Source: an uncultured bacterium (GTDB lineage: Bacteria > Planctomycetota > UBA1135 > GCA-002686595). Taken from it: DNA of 12,053 bases. Positions 1-5,782 of this stretch are shown here, piece after piece (the stretch's first letter is position 1; the number at the start of each line of letters is the position of its first letter). The position numbers and the translations under genes were made by a program. Below the pieces are notes generated by a model, which was given only the letters and a program-made list of their open reading frames with translations, had not been told where the DNA came from and did not search any database. The DNA is taken from positions 1 to 12,053 of the forward strand of contig CADEGS010000135.1 of assembly GCA_902826945.1 (NCBI GenBank), given 5' to 3'.

Positions 1-442
<442 letters not shown>

Positions 443-769
443 TCAGCGCTTGCGCCGCGTGCCCGGCAGGGAGCGGTTGCGCAGGACGTTCGTGCCGAGG
501 ATGGCGAGCCCCACCTCTAGCGCGCCGGCGAGCAGCTCCCCGAGCCAGCCTGAGCCCCCGGTGTCCTCGGCCTGGATGAGCTCCCGCTGAGACGCCGCGA
601 GCTCCCGCACGGCCGCCTCGGGGATCGAGCCGGCGGGGGCGGCCTCGATCGCCTCGACCGCGCGCAGCACGCGCTCGCGCGCCTCTCGCGCGCGCTGGTC
701 CCCCTCGCAGGAGGCGAGCGGCAGCGAGAGGGCGAGCGCGACGATCAGGCGGCGGGCTCGCAGTCGCAC
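443..769 (-). CDS. Small lipoprotein, unimolecular-spanin-like, 108 aa
   Basis: The predicted protein starts with a basic n-region and a hydrophobic core followed by lipobox L-A-S-C, so it should be cleaved before Cys21 and lipidated. A charged helical stretch follows (about 24-70, rich in E, R, A). Then comes a hydrophobic segment (about 75-96, WLGELLAGALEVGLAILGT) and a basic C-terminal tail ending TRRKR. An N-terminal lipid anchor plus a C-terminal membrane segment is the layout of phage u-spanins such as T1 gp11, which join inner and outer membrane during lysis. That role is inferred from architecture, not homology. The GTG start is the one that places the signal peptide correctly, and it overlaps the preceding gene by 25 nt. 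A G-rich purine stretch (GAGGGAG) lies about 13 nt upstream. It could instead be another phage membrane lipoprotein. Confidence 0.7.
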   Translation of the reverse strand: MRLRARRLIVALALSLPLASCEGDQRAREARERVLRAVEAIEAAPAGSIPEAAVRELAASQRELIQAEDTGGSGWLGELLAGALEVGLAILGTNVLRNRSLPGTRRKR

Positions 770-948
770 GGGGGGACGATCACTCCCTCGACCGTGGGCT
801 GGTTCTTGCGGACCTCGCTGCCCTCCGCCAGCCAGCCGCCGGGTGGCATCCATGTCGAGGTGCTGAACAGCACGCCGCGGCAGCGCTGGCAGCGCTGCTC
901 GCCGCCCTCGGGCTCGGCCGCGACGTGGACGATCGTGCGCAGGTTCAC
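745..948 (-). CDS. Small four-cysteine protein, 67 aa
   Basis: It starts with GTG three bases after the stop of the Acb2-like gene, with GGCGGGG just upstream. The 67-residue product has Cys20-x2-Cys23 and a second pair, Cys61-x-Cys63, close to the C-terminus (VIVPPCDCEP). This spacing suggests a small zinc-ribbon-like fold in which two distant pairs bind one metal. I do not recognise a named family. It sits between a counter-defence candidate and a lysis-like lipoprotein, so it probably belongs to the same late or accessory transcript. Third codon positions are strongly G/C, supporting translation. Its 3' end overlaps the lipoprotein start by 25 nt. Confidence 0.65.
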   Translation of the reverse strand: MNLRTIVHVAAEPEGGEQRCQRCRGVLFSTSTWMPPGGWLAEGSEVRKNQPTVEGVIVPPCDCEPAA

Positions 949-951
949 GGC

Positions 952-1191
952 TCACCCCGCCGGCTGCTCGAGCGCCACGGCGGCGTTGGCCGTCATCACG
1001 GCCTCGCGGACCTTGCGCACGGCCGCGGTCTGGTCCGCGCAGGGCCTGGTGAGCGCCACGATCGCGCGCGCGAAGTCGAGCGCCGCCGCTCGCAGCTGGG
1101 AGTAGCGCACGCGCTGCTCCTCGCTCGGGGCGTGGTAGGTGAACAGCTCCACCAGCTGCTCGTCGGTGAGGCCTTGGTCGCGGTGCTGCAT
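952..1191 (-). CDS. acb2: Acb2-like cyclic-nucleotide sponge (anti-CBASS candidate), 79 aa
   Basis: This short helical protein has the signature of the Acb2/Tad1 hairpin family of phage proteins: FTYHAP at 17-22, an RY-x3-R segment at 29-34, a long amphipathic helix, and REAVMTANAAVA at 62-73. Family members bind cyclic di- and trinucleotides and so starve CBASS effectors of their signal, in the host cytoplasm. From memory, Tyr11 and Lys26 of Pseudomonas phage Acb2 contact the ligand; Tyr19 and Arg34 lie at matching spacing here. ATG 1191 is the only start in this frame after an upstream stop, yet no Shine-Dalgarno is visible. A strong hairpin lies 20 nt upstream and may affect translation. 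The 3' end abuts the four-cysteine gene. Binding and the defence counteracted are inference. Confidence 0.75.
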   Translation of the reverse strand: MQHRDQGLTDEQLVELFTYHAPSEEQRVRYSQLRAAALDFARAIVALTRPCADQTAAVRKVREAVMTANAAVALEQPAG

Positions 1192-1466
1192 CGGTCGCGT
1201 GGGCTGGTTGTGCAGCCGGGCGACGAGCCCGGCTGCGGGGGAGAGTCCATGAACAGCAGCTCACCGGAGGAGGGTCTCCCACCCGCTCCCGGGTCGCCGC
1301 TCTCTGGTCCGAGCCTACGTCTCGGGGAGCCGCCCGGGAAGGAGCTCGGCCGCGCTCAGCGCCGGGGGGCGACGAGAGCGCGGCCGAGCCGGCGTCACGG
1401 TGCATACAACGTCGTGCCTTGGGCCGCGGAGGAACACCGACGAACCGCTGCGGGCCCTCGACGAGC
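1192..1466 (-). other. Intergenic leader before the Acb2-like gene
   Basis: This is a 275-nt gap between the secreted protein's TAG and the Acb2-like ATG, the longest gap inside the gene array. It holds the 10-bp hairpin at 1212-1236 and a small AT-richer patch around 1400-1412 (GTTGTATGCA on the minus strand) that could be part of a promoter. I could not find a convincing -35/-10 pair. Several short frames cross it: one of 40 codons ending at 1315, and one beginning with ATG at 1250. None has a ribosome binding site or a recognisable product. Confidence 0.5.
1212..1236 (-). promoter_or_regulatory. Perfect 10-bp stem-loop upstream of the Acb2-like gene
   Basis: The arms GCAGCCGGGC (1212-1221) and GCCCGGCTGC (1227-1236) pair perfectly around a 5-nt loop. 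The 3' base of the stem lies 20 nt before ATG 1191 on the minus strand. No T-run follows on either side, so this is not a standard intrinsic terminator. It may pause transcription, protect a processed 5' end, or control access to a start codon that lacks a visible Shine-Dalgarno. Confidence 0.5.
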
Positions 1467-3698
1467 CTATGGGATCGACTGCGCGACCGCCACGAGCAGG
1501 GCGCCCTGCTCGAGGTCGCGCATGGCGTGGGCCAGCACGTACGCCCTGGCGGCCGCCCAGCTCGAGGTCGAACTCCAGCGCAGGAGCGCCGCCCCCATCG
1601 GCTCGCCGTCGAGCGCCCCGAGGGCGACCACCACGGGCACGTCGTACCCGTCGCCGTAGGGCAACCTGGCCCACTCCGGGATCTCCTCGGCCGTCTCGAA
1701 CGGCTCTCCCCAGCCGCCGCCGGCGAGCGCGGGCGCGACAGCCACCCGGTCGCCCCACCCCGCCGTCGCGGCGCCGCTCGGCCGGTAGGCCCACGCGTAG
1801 TCGCGGATCCCGCGCGCGATCCCGCGCCGCACGTCCGCGCAGGGGGTGCCGGTCGTCCACTCCGCGGCGAGCAGGGCCTCGAGCAGGAACACGTCCTCGC
1901 CCGGGCGGCCAGCGCACAGGTCCGACACCTCGGCGTGGTTGTCGGGCACCTCCTGGTGGATGCCGGCCGGGCAGGGGTCGGCGAGCTGGTGGCCCATCGG
2001 CGGCGCCGTCGCGACCTTGCCCCCCTCTCGCCGCATGATCAGGCCGCAGCTGCGCTGCGCGCCGCGCAGGTGCCCGACCATCTGCGCGAGGATCGGGCGC
2101 CACGGCAGGCCCGGGCCGCGGCCGAGCTCGCAGCCCAGGGCGATCGCGGCCGCGCGCGCGGCCCAGGCCTCCGCCCGGCCCGTGTACGTGCCCGCGTGCC
2201 CGCCCAGCGGTGGGGTGCCCCACCTGCCGATGTTCTCCCAGGCCCACAGGGTCGCCTGCGCCCTGATCCTGAGCGTCGCCAGCGGGTCGGCGTCGAGCCA
2301 CACGAGGGCCTCGAGCGAGCTGAGCACCCGGATCCCGTGCTGGGCGTCGATCGCCTGCAGCTGGCCCGAGGGCAGGTTCGCGACGCCCACCAGGTACTCG
2401 TGCGGGCAGAGTCCGTCCACCGGGTCGCCCGACTCGGCGGCCGCCACGTGGAAGGGGTCGGCGCCGACGAAGCGGTTGCCCGAGACGTTGGACGGCAGCC
2501 GCCCCTGCGCGTCGAGGGCCTCCGAGTACTCGACCGGCGCGCCGCCCGGGTGGAACAGGAACCCGTGCTGCCGGCACCCGTAGCGCAGCGCCTCGGTGCG
2601 CAGCCGCAGGAGCTCGCTGCGCTGGGCGGCGAGCACGGCGAGCGCGCCCTCGTAAGCGTCCACGTCGATCCCGCCCGTCATGCCGCCGTACAGCACGCCG
2701 CGCATTGGCCAAAACGCCGAGGGCGGGGTGGCCCCGTTCGCGAGCCGGCCCTCGTGGGGGTCCGCCGTCGCGCCCGCCAGGGACGCCGCCTCGATCGACC
2801 AGCGGCGCGAGGCCTCGGCGCGCGCCTGCGCGAGCAGCTCTGGCGTGCGCTCCGGCATGCCCACGCCCGTCGGCCCGAAGCCGCCGGCGGCGAGGCTCGG
2901 CGGCCTGCGCCAGGTCGTGACGCCCCACCCCTCGCCCTGGTGGGGCTCGCGCGCGCGCTGGATCACGACGCGCAGGTCGCGGACGCGCGTGCGCGGCATC
3001 ACCTCGAACTCCCCGTCCGTCGCGGGCGGCGCGACCAGGTGGCCGCCCGCCATGCACGCGTCGGGCAGCTCGGGCGCCCACTCCCAGCCCTGCGACAGCT
3101 CGAGGTCGAGCTGGCGGAAGTAGACGTCGGGCCGCACCGGCAGGAGTCCGTGGTGCAGCTGGAGGATCAGCCGCGCGCGCGGCCAGCGACCCGCCGCGAG
3201 CTCGAGCCACGCGTGGGCCGAGAGGCCCGAGCCGCCCACGTCGTCCACGTGCCGGTAGAGCAGCAGCAGCACCGAGCTCGAGCGCTCCACGCGCCAGCCG
3301 GCGAGTGGCTGGCGGTGGTCGTCCACGGCGAGCGTGATGCCGCCGGCGGCGAGGGCCAGCAGGTCCGCGCGGAACAGCTCGACGTGCCGGCGCGCGCCGC
3401 CGGAGCGCACCGACACCTCGAGCTCGCCGCCGATCTCCGTGGGGCTGTAGCCCACGAGCTCGACCACGCTGCCGCGCGCGCCCCTCCACACCTCGTGCGA
3501 CTCGGTGTACAGGAGCTCGCCCGTGGCCGGCACCTGCAGCGCGAGCCGCGAGGGCTGGCCCGGCTCTGAGACGAGCTCGGGTGGGACGAACAGCGTGGCG
3601 TGCGGGGTGCTCGACTCGTCGGTCAGCAGCGCGCGGTCGAGCAGCTGAGACTGGGGTGCCGCGAGGGCGAGGAGGGCGAGGAGGGCGGTGGGGCTCAT
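1467..3698 (-). CDS. Large secreted protein, possible beta-sandwich plus alpha/alpha-toroid, 743 aa
   Basis: The protein begins with a short signal-peptide-like segment (MSPTALLALLALAAPQ), so export is likely. Residues about 30-250 look beta-rich, with alternating hydrophobic and polar strands. From about 340 to 735 it has repeated helical, Trp/Ala-rich segments with conserved-looking patches: HEYL (433-436), WGTPPLGGHAGTYTG (493-507) and HQEVPDNHAEVSD (581-593). This arrangement recalls polysaccharide lyases or glycosidases with an N-terminal beta domain and an alpha/alpha barrel. No named family could be assigned and the enzymatic reading is inference. The ATG overlaps the stop of the virion-like gene as ATGA, which fixes the start and implies coupled translation. 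Export by signal peptide is unusual for a phage structural protein; it could act on host surface glycans or be cargo. Confidence 0.6.
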   Translation of the reverse strand: MSPTALLALLALAAPQSQLLDRALLTDESSTPHATLFVPPELVSEPGQPSRLALQVPATGELLYTESHEVWRGARGSVVELVGYSPTEIGGELEVSVRSGGARRHVELFRADLLALAAGGITLAVDDHRQPLAGWRVERSSSVLLLLYRHVDDVGGSGLSAHAWLELAAGRWPRARLILQLHHGLLPVRPDVYFRQLDLELSQGWEWAPELPDACMAGGHLVAPPATDGEFEVMPRTRVRDLRVVIQRAREPHQGEGWGVTTWRRPPSLAAGGFGPTGVGMPERTPELLAQARAEASRRWSIEAASLAGATADPHEGRLANGATPPSAFWPMRGVLYGGMTGGIDVDAYEGALAVLAAQRSELLRLRTEALRYGCRQHGFLFHPGGAPVEYSEALDAQGRLPSNVSGNRFVGADPFHVAAAESGDPVDGLCPHEYLVGVANLPSGQLQAIDAQHGIRVLSSLEALVWLDADPLATLRIRAQATLWAWENIGRWGTPPLGGHAGTYTGRAEAWAARAAAIALGCELGRGPGLPWRPILAQMVGHLRGAQRSCGLIMRREGGKVATAPPMGHQLADPCPAGIHQEVPDNHAEVSDLCAGRPGEDVFLLEALLAAEWTTGTPCADVRRGIARGIRDYAWAYRPSGAATAGWGDRVAVAPALAGGGWGEPFETAEEIPEWARLPYGDGYDVPVVVALGALDGEPMGAALLRWSSTSSWAAARAYVLAHAMRDLEQGALLVAVAQSIP

Positions 3699-4414
3699 AG
3701 TGGTCTCAGGATCTCGTGTCGCAGCTTGCGCGTGGCCCGCGCGAGCTCGCGCTCGACGATGCGGGCGGTACGCGTGGCGAGCACGCGGCGCGCGGTCTCG
3801 AGCAGTCCGAGCCGGGCTTTCAGGCGCGTCCGCGGCTTGAAGTAGTAGAAGGCTCGCAGCCGCTGGGCCAGCGCCTCGACCGCGAGCTGCTCGGGGCTCG
3901 GCTGCTTCCGCCGGCGGCGTCCGCTCCTGCGCCCCCCGGGACCCGGCTCGTCCGCGCTGCGGGACTGCAGGTAGCCCGTCTTCGGGTTCAGGAAGTAGGG
4001 GCTGCCCGGGGTGTTCAGCAGCTCGTGAGGCTTGAGGGCGCGCGGCACGCGCCCCGTGCCCGTGCGCGGCAGCAGCCGGGCCTTGACCGCGACCGACTTG
4101 CGGCCCGGGGCGGGCAGCTTCCACCCGGCCACCTCGTGCTGCGCCAGCCAGCCGTCGCGCACCCCGACGACCGAGAACTCGCGCGGGAAGTCGGCGCGGC
4201 GCGCGGGCGTGATCGCGGTGCTCGTGAGCACGCGGCGGTTGCGGACCTTGAAGCGGCGGGCCACGAGCGCGCGGTGCTCGTCGCGCGCGGCCTGCGCGAG
4301 GCGGGTGAGCGAGACCGCGCGCACGTAGGGCACCTCCCGGCGCGCGAGCTGGCGAAAGAGCAGCCCGCCGCGCGTGAAGTCGTGCCGGACGGAAAGCTGC
4401 AGGAGCTCGGCCAC
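3695..4414 (-). CDS. Phage virion (neck or minor tail-like) protein, 239 aa
   Basis: Residues 28-72 (VPYVRAVSLTRLAQAARDE, then RRFKVRNRRVLTSTAITPA) follow a pattern known from phage minor structural proteins: a helix rich in Ala, Arg and Thr in which a new domain starts after a phrase like 'RF.VRNR.L..S'. The middle (80-115) is beta-rich. The C-terminal 75 residues are very basic (GRRSGRRRRK at 161-170) and helical, which could bind nucleic acid or a partner. The exact virion role is uncertain: tail completion, connector or minor tail. GTG 4414 is the furthest upstream usual start in the frame; the ribosome binding site is weak. The 101-nt gap before it contains an inverted repeat. The stop overlaps the secreted protein's ATG. 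Confidence 0.55.
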   Translation of the reverse strand: MAELLQLSVRHDFTRGGLLFRQLARREVPYVRAVSLTRLAQAARDEHRALVARRFKVRNRRVLTSTAITPARRADFPREFSVVGVRDGWLAQHEVAGWKLPAPGRKSVAVKARLLPRTGTGRVPRALKPHELLNTPGSPYFLNPKTGYLQSRSADEPGPGGRRSGRRRRKQPSPEQLAVEALAQRLRAFYYFKPRTRLKARLGLLETARRVLATRTARIVERELARATRKLRHEILRPL

Positions 4415-4453
4415 GCGTGGAGCCGGCGGCGCGTCCCACGCGGCGGGTACTCT

Positions 4454-4477
4454 CGCGGTGAAAGAACGGTCACCGCG
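4454..4477. promoter_or_regulatory. Inverted repeat upstream of the virion-like gene
   Basis: CGCGGTGA (4454-4461) and TCACCGCG (4470-4477) form perfect 8-bp arms with an 8-nt, AT-richer centre. The element lies in the 101-nt gap before GTG 4414. It could be an operator or the hairpin of a leader. No T-run follows to make a terminator. Confidence 0.35.
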
Positions 4478-4515
4478 TGGGGCCGCGCGCGCCGGCTGGG
4501 CGGCACCCTAGCCAG

Positions 4516-4872
4516 TCAGTCCGCGGCGTGCCAGCGCGGACACTCGGCGCCGGAGCTCGCCGCCGGCACGCCCTCGAGCTCGAGTGCGGAGCCGTTCTCG
4601 GCCGTCGCGCGCAGGTCGAGCCTCTCGCCGTCTCGGACCTTGAGGACCCGAGCGCGGTACTTGCGCAGCCGCGGACCGTTGCGCAGCACCTCGACCACCA
4701 CCTCGTCGCCGGCCTTGATCTTCGCCTTGGCCTTGGCCTTGTCGTCCGCGCCCCCGCTCGGCTGTCCGCCGCCGCCCGCGGCGCTGGCCGCGGCATCACC
4801 TTTGCCGTCGCCGGCGCCGGCCTGGGGGCCGCTGCCGCCCTGCGGGGGGTTGGTCTCGTCCTTCTTCGCCAT
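4516..4872 (-). CDS. Small phage protein with disordered head and SH3-like tail, 118 aa
   Basis: Residues 1-52 are low-complexity Gly/Ala/Asp/Lys and surely disordered. Residues about 54-105 form a compact beta-rich unit: GDEVVVEVL, then YRARVLKVRDGERLDLRA, consistent with an SH3-like barrel, closing with CPRWH. Small proteins of this shape, with a MAKK-type head and a short beta barrel ending in aromatic residues, are common beside structural genes in tailed phages. I do not know a defined function. The ATG is well supported by GAGAGGA 6 nt upstream, one of the best ribosome binding sites in the window. Its own leader, with a hairpin, separates it from the gene before. Confidence 0.65.
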   Translation of the reverse strand: MAKKDETNPPQGGSGPQAGAGDGKGDAAASAAGGGGQPSGGADDKAKAKAKIKAGDEVVVEVLRNGPRLRKYRARVLKVRDGERLDLRATAENGSALELEGVPAASSGAECPRWHAAD

Positions 4873-4903
4873 CGTGGGTCCTCTCGTAGGTTTCGGGCTT
4901 CGC

Positions 4904-4939
4904 GGCGAGCGACGCGCGACGCGCGCGCCCCCGCTCGCC
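4904..4939. promoter_or_regulatory. GC-rich stem-loop between two genes
   Basis: GGCGAGCG (4904-4911) pairs perfectly with CGCTCGCC (4932-4939), and the CG-rich interior (4913-4925) can fold further. It lies just after the stop at 4959 and before the ribosome binding site of the SH3-like gene on the minus strand. There is no T-run, so a Rho-independent terminator is unlikely. It may be a processing or attenuation structure dividing early from late genes. Confidence 0.35.
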
Positions 4940-4958
4940 CGCAACGGTACCGACTGCC

Positions 4959-5261
4959 TCAGGACGATCCGAGGCCCTCGCCGCCCAGGTGCCGCGATCG
5001 GACGCGGGCCAGGCTGTCCCGCGCCCGCAGGAGCTCGCGCAGGGCCTGGCTGAGCTCGCCGCGCAACGCCTGGTCCGTGGGGCCGTAGAGCTCGAGGTGC
5101 TCGGCGGCCGCCGCCCACGCGAGGTCCGCCACGGCCTGGGCGGCGAGCGGCGTCGCGCGGCACGCGCGCGGCTGCCGCTCGAACCATAGCAGCTCGGGGA
5201 AAAGCCCGAGCAGCTCCTGCCTCGCGTCCTCGTCGTCGAGGCGCCTGGGCTGGGCCTTCAC
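4959..5261 (-). CDS. Hypothetical helical protein, 100 aa
   Basis: The product is mostly helical: an acidic N-terminal helix (DDEDARQELLGLFPELLWFE), an Ala-rich middle (37-55) and an Arg/Leu amphipathic C-terminal helix (66-88, about three heptads) that may form a coiled coil. No family is recognised. The GTG start shares bases with the stop of the preceding gene as GTGA, which fixes the start even though the ribosome binding site is weak. It is the last of three small coupled genes following the ParB-like gene and is followed by an 86-nt gap with a stem-loop. Confidence 0.65.
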   Translation of the reverse strand: MKAQPRRLDDEDARQELLGLFPELLWFERQPRACRATPLAAQAVADLAWAAAAEHLELYGPTDQALRGELSQALRELLRARDSLARVRSRHLGGEGLGSS

Positions 5262-5467
5262 GGCGTTGGCCCCGAGGCCTGCGGCCTCACCGTCGCGGCG
5301 TAGTCCTCGGCCAGGTGGTCGTCGGGCGACTTGCTCGGCGTCACGATGTAGGTGCCGCGTCGCACGCGCCACACGGTCCACGTGCGCCCGTCCCGGTCGG
5401 CCGCGAGCTGGGCTCGGTGTCGCGCCCGGTCGAGCTGCTCCTCGTCGAACCAGTCGGGCTCAGCCAT
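5258..5467 (-). CDS. Hypothetical small protein, 69 aa
   Basis: The protein has an acidic N-terminus with three aromatic or acidic clusters (PDWFDEEQ), a helical stretch (11-24), and a beta-hairpin-like core TWTVWRVRRGTYIVTP (29-44) followed by a polar tail. Tiny proteins with such a 'W.VWR...G.Y.V' hairpin are frequent in phage genomes, without known function. ATG 5467 overlaps the preceding gene's end by 8 nt, and its own stop is fused to the next start as GTGA. Expression is therefore probably coupled on both sides. Confidence 0.6.
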   Translation of the reverse strand: MAEPDWFDEEQLDRARHRAQLAADRDGRTWTVWRVRRGTYIVTPSKSPDDHLAEDYAATVRPQASGPTP

Positions 5468-5729
5468 CGGAGAGGCTCGCCAGTCGCGCCACCACGGCGC
5501 GGCCCTGCCAGGAGTCGGCCCGACAGCCCTCGCGGACTTGCCGGACCTCGAACCCGCGCCCGGGGAACTCGAGCCGGGCGACGCGCCGCGCCGCCTTGGT
5601 CGTCGCCTCGGGCCCGAGGGCGAAGACCGCCACGAGCTCGCGGGCGACGCGGCGCCGGCCCACGATCGCCTCGCCCCGCCGGTGCGTCGCGCGGTACACG
5701 GCCCAGCACGTCACGCCCTGCCAGGTCAC
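5460..5729 (-). CDS. Hypothetical basic protein, 89 aa
   Basis: The sequence alternates beta-like hydrophobic stretches and Arg-rich segments: CWAVYRATHRRGEAIVGRRR (8-27), ELVAVFALG (31-39), then a C-terminal region with EVRQVREGC and AVVARLASL. Net charge is clearly positive, so nucleic acid binding is possible but unproven. No family is recognised. GTG 5729 overlaps the stop of the 18-codon ORF as GTGA. The product could instead have been the continuation of that mini-ORF before a frameshift. Confidence 0.6.
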   Translation of the reverse strand: MTWQGVTCWAVYRATHRRGEAIVGRRRVARELVAVFALGPEATTKAARRVARLEFPGRGFEVRQVREGCRADSWQGRAVVARLASLSDG

Positions 5730-5782
5730 GGCGCGCTCTCGAGCAGCGGGTACCCGCTCGTCGGGATCTCCGGCCGGCTCAC
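5726..5782 (-). CDS. 18-codon coupled mini-ORF
   Basis: This tiny frame encodes MSRPEIPTSGYPLLESAP. It starts with GTG sharing bases with the ParB-like gene's TGA, and ends with TGA sharing bases with the next GTG. All eighteen sense codons end in G or C, as in the real genes here. It may be a genuine small protein, a relay that carries ribosomes from the ParB-like gene to the next one, or the remnant of a longer N-terminus split by an indel. Confidence 0.4.
   Translation of the reverse strand: MSRPEIPTSGYPLLESAP

Noticed and set aside
443..1405. Extending the lipoprotein to 320 aa
   Set aside because: The extension crosses the Acb2-like and cysteine-protein genes out of frame, and only GTG 769 places a lipoprotein signal at the N-terminus.
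1315..1434. A 40-codon frame ending at 1315 after the secreted protein
   Set aside because: No ribosome binding site, mixed codon bias and no recognisable product.
1419..3569. A 716-codon open frame on the plus strand
   Set aside because: It is the antisense shadow of the secreted protein gene, with no family features and atypical Arg/His/Ala content.
1467..4439. Extending the secreted protein upstream to 4439 (990 aa)
   Set aside because: The upstream part overlaps the virion-like gene in another frame and is Arg/Ala-rich noise; the ATGA junction and signal peptide fix the start at 3698.
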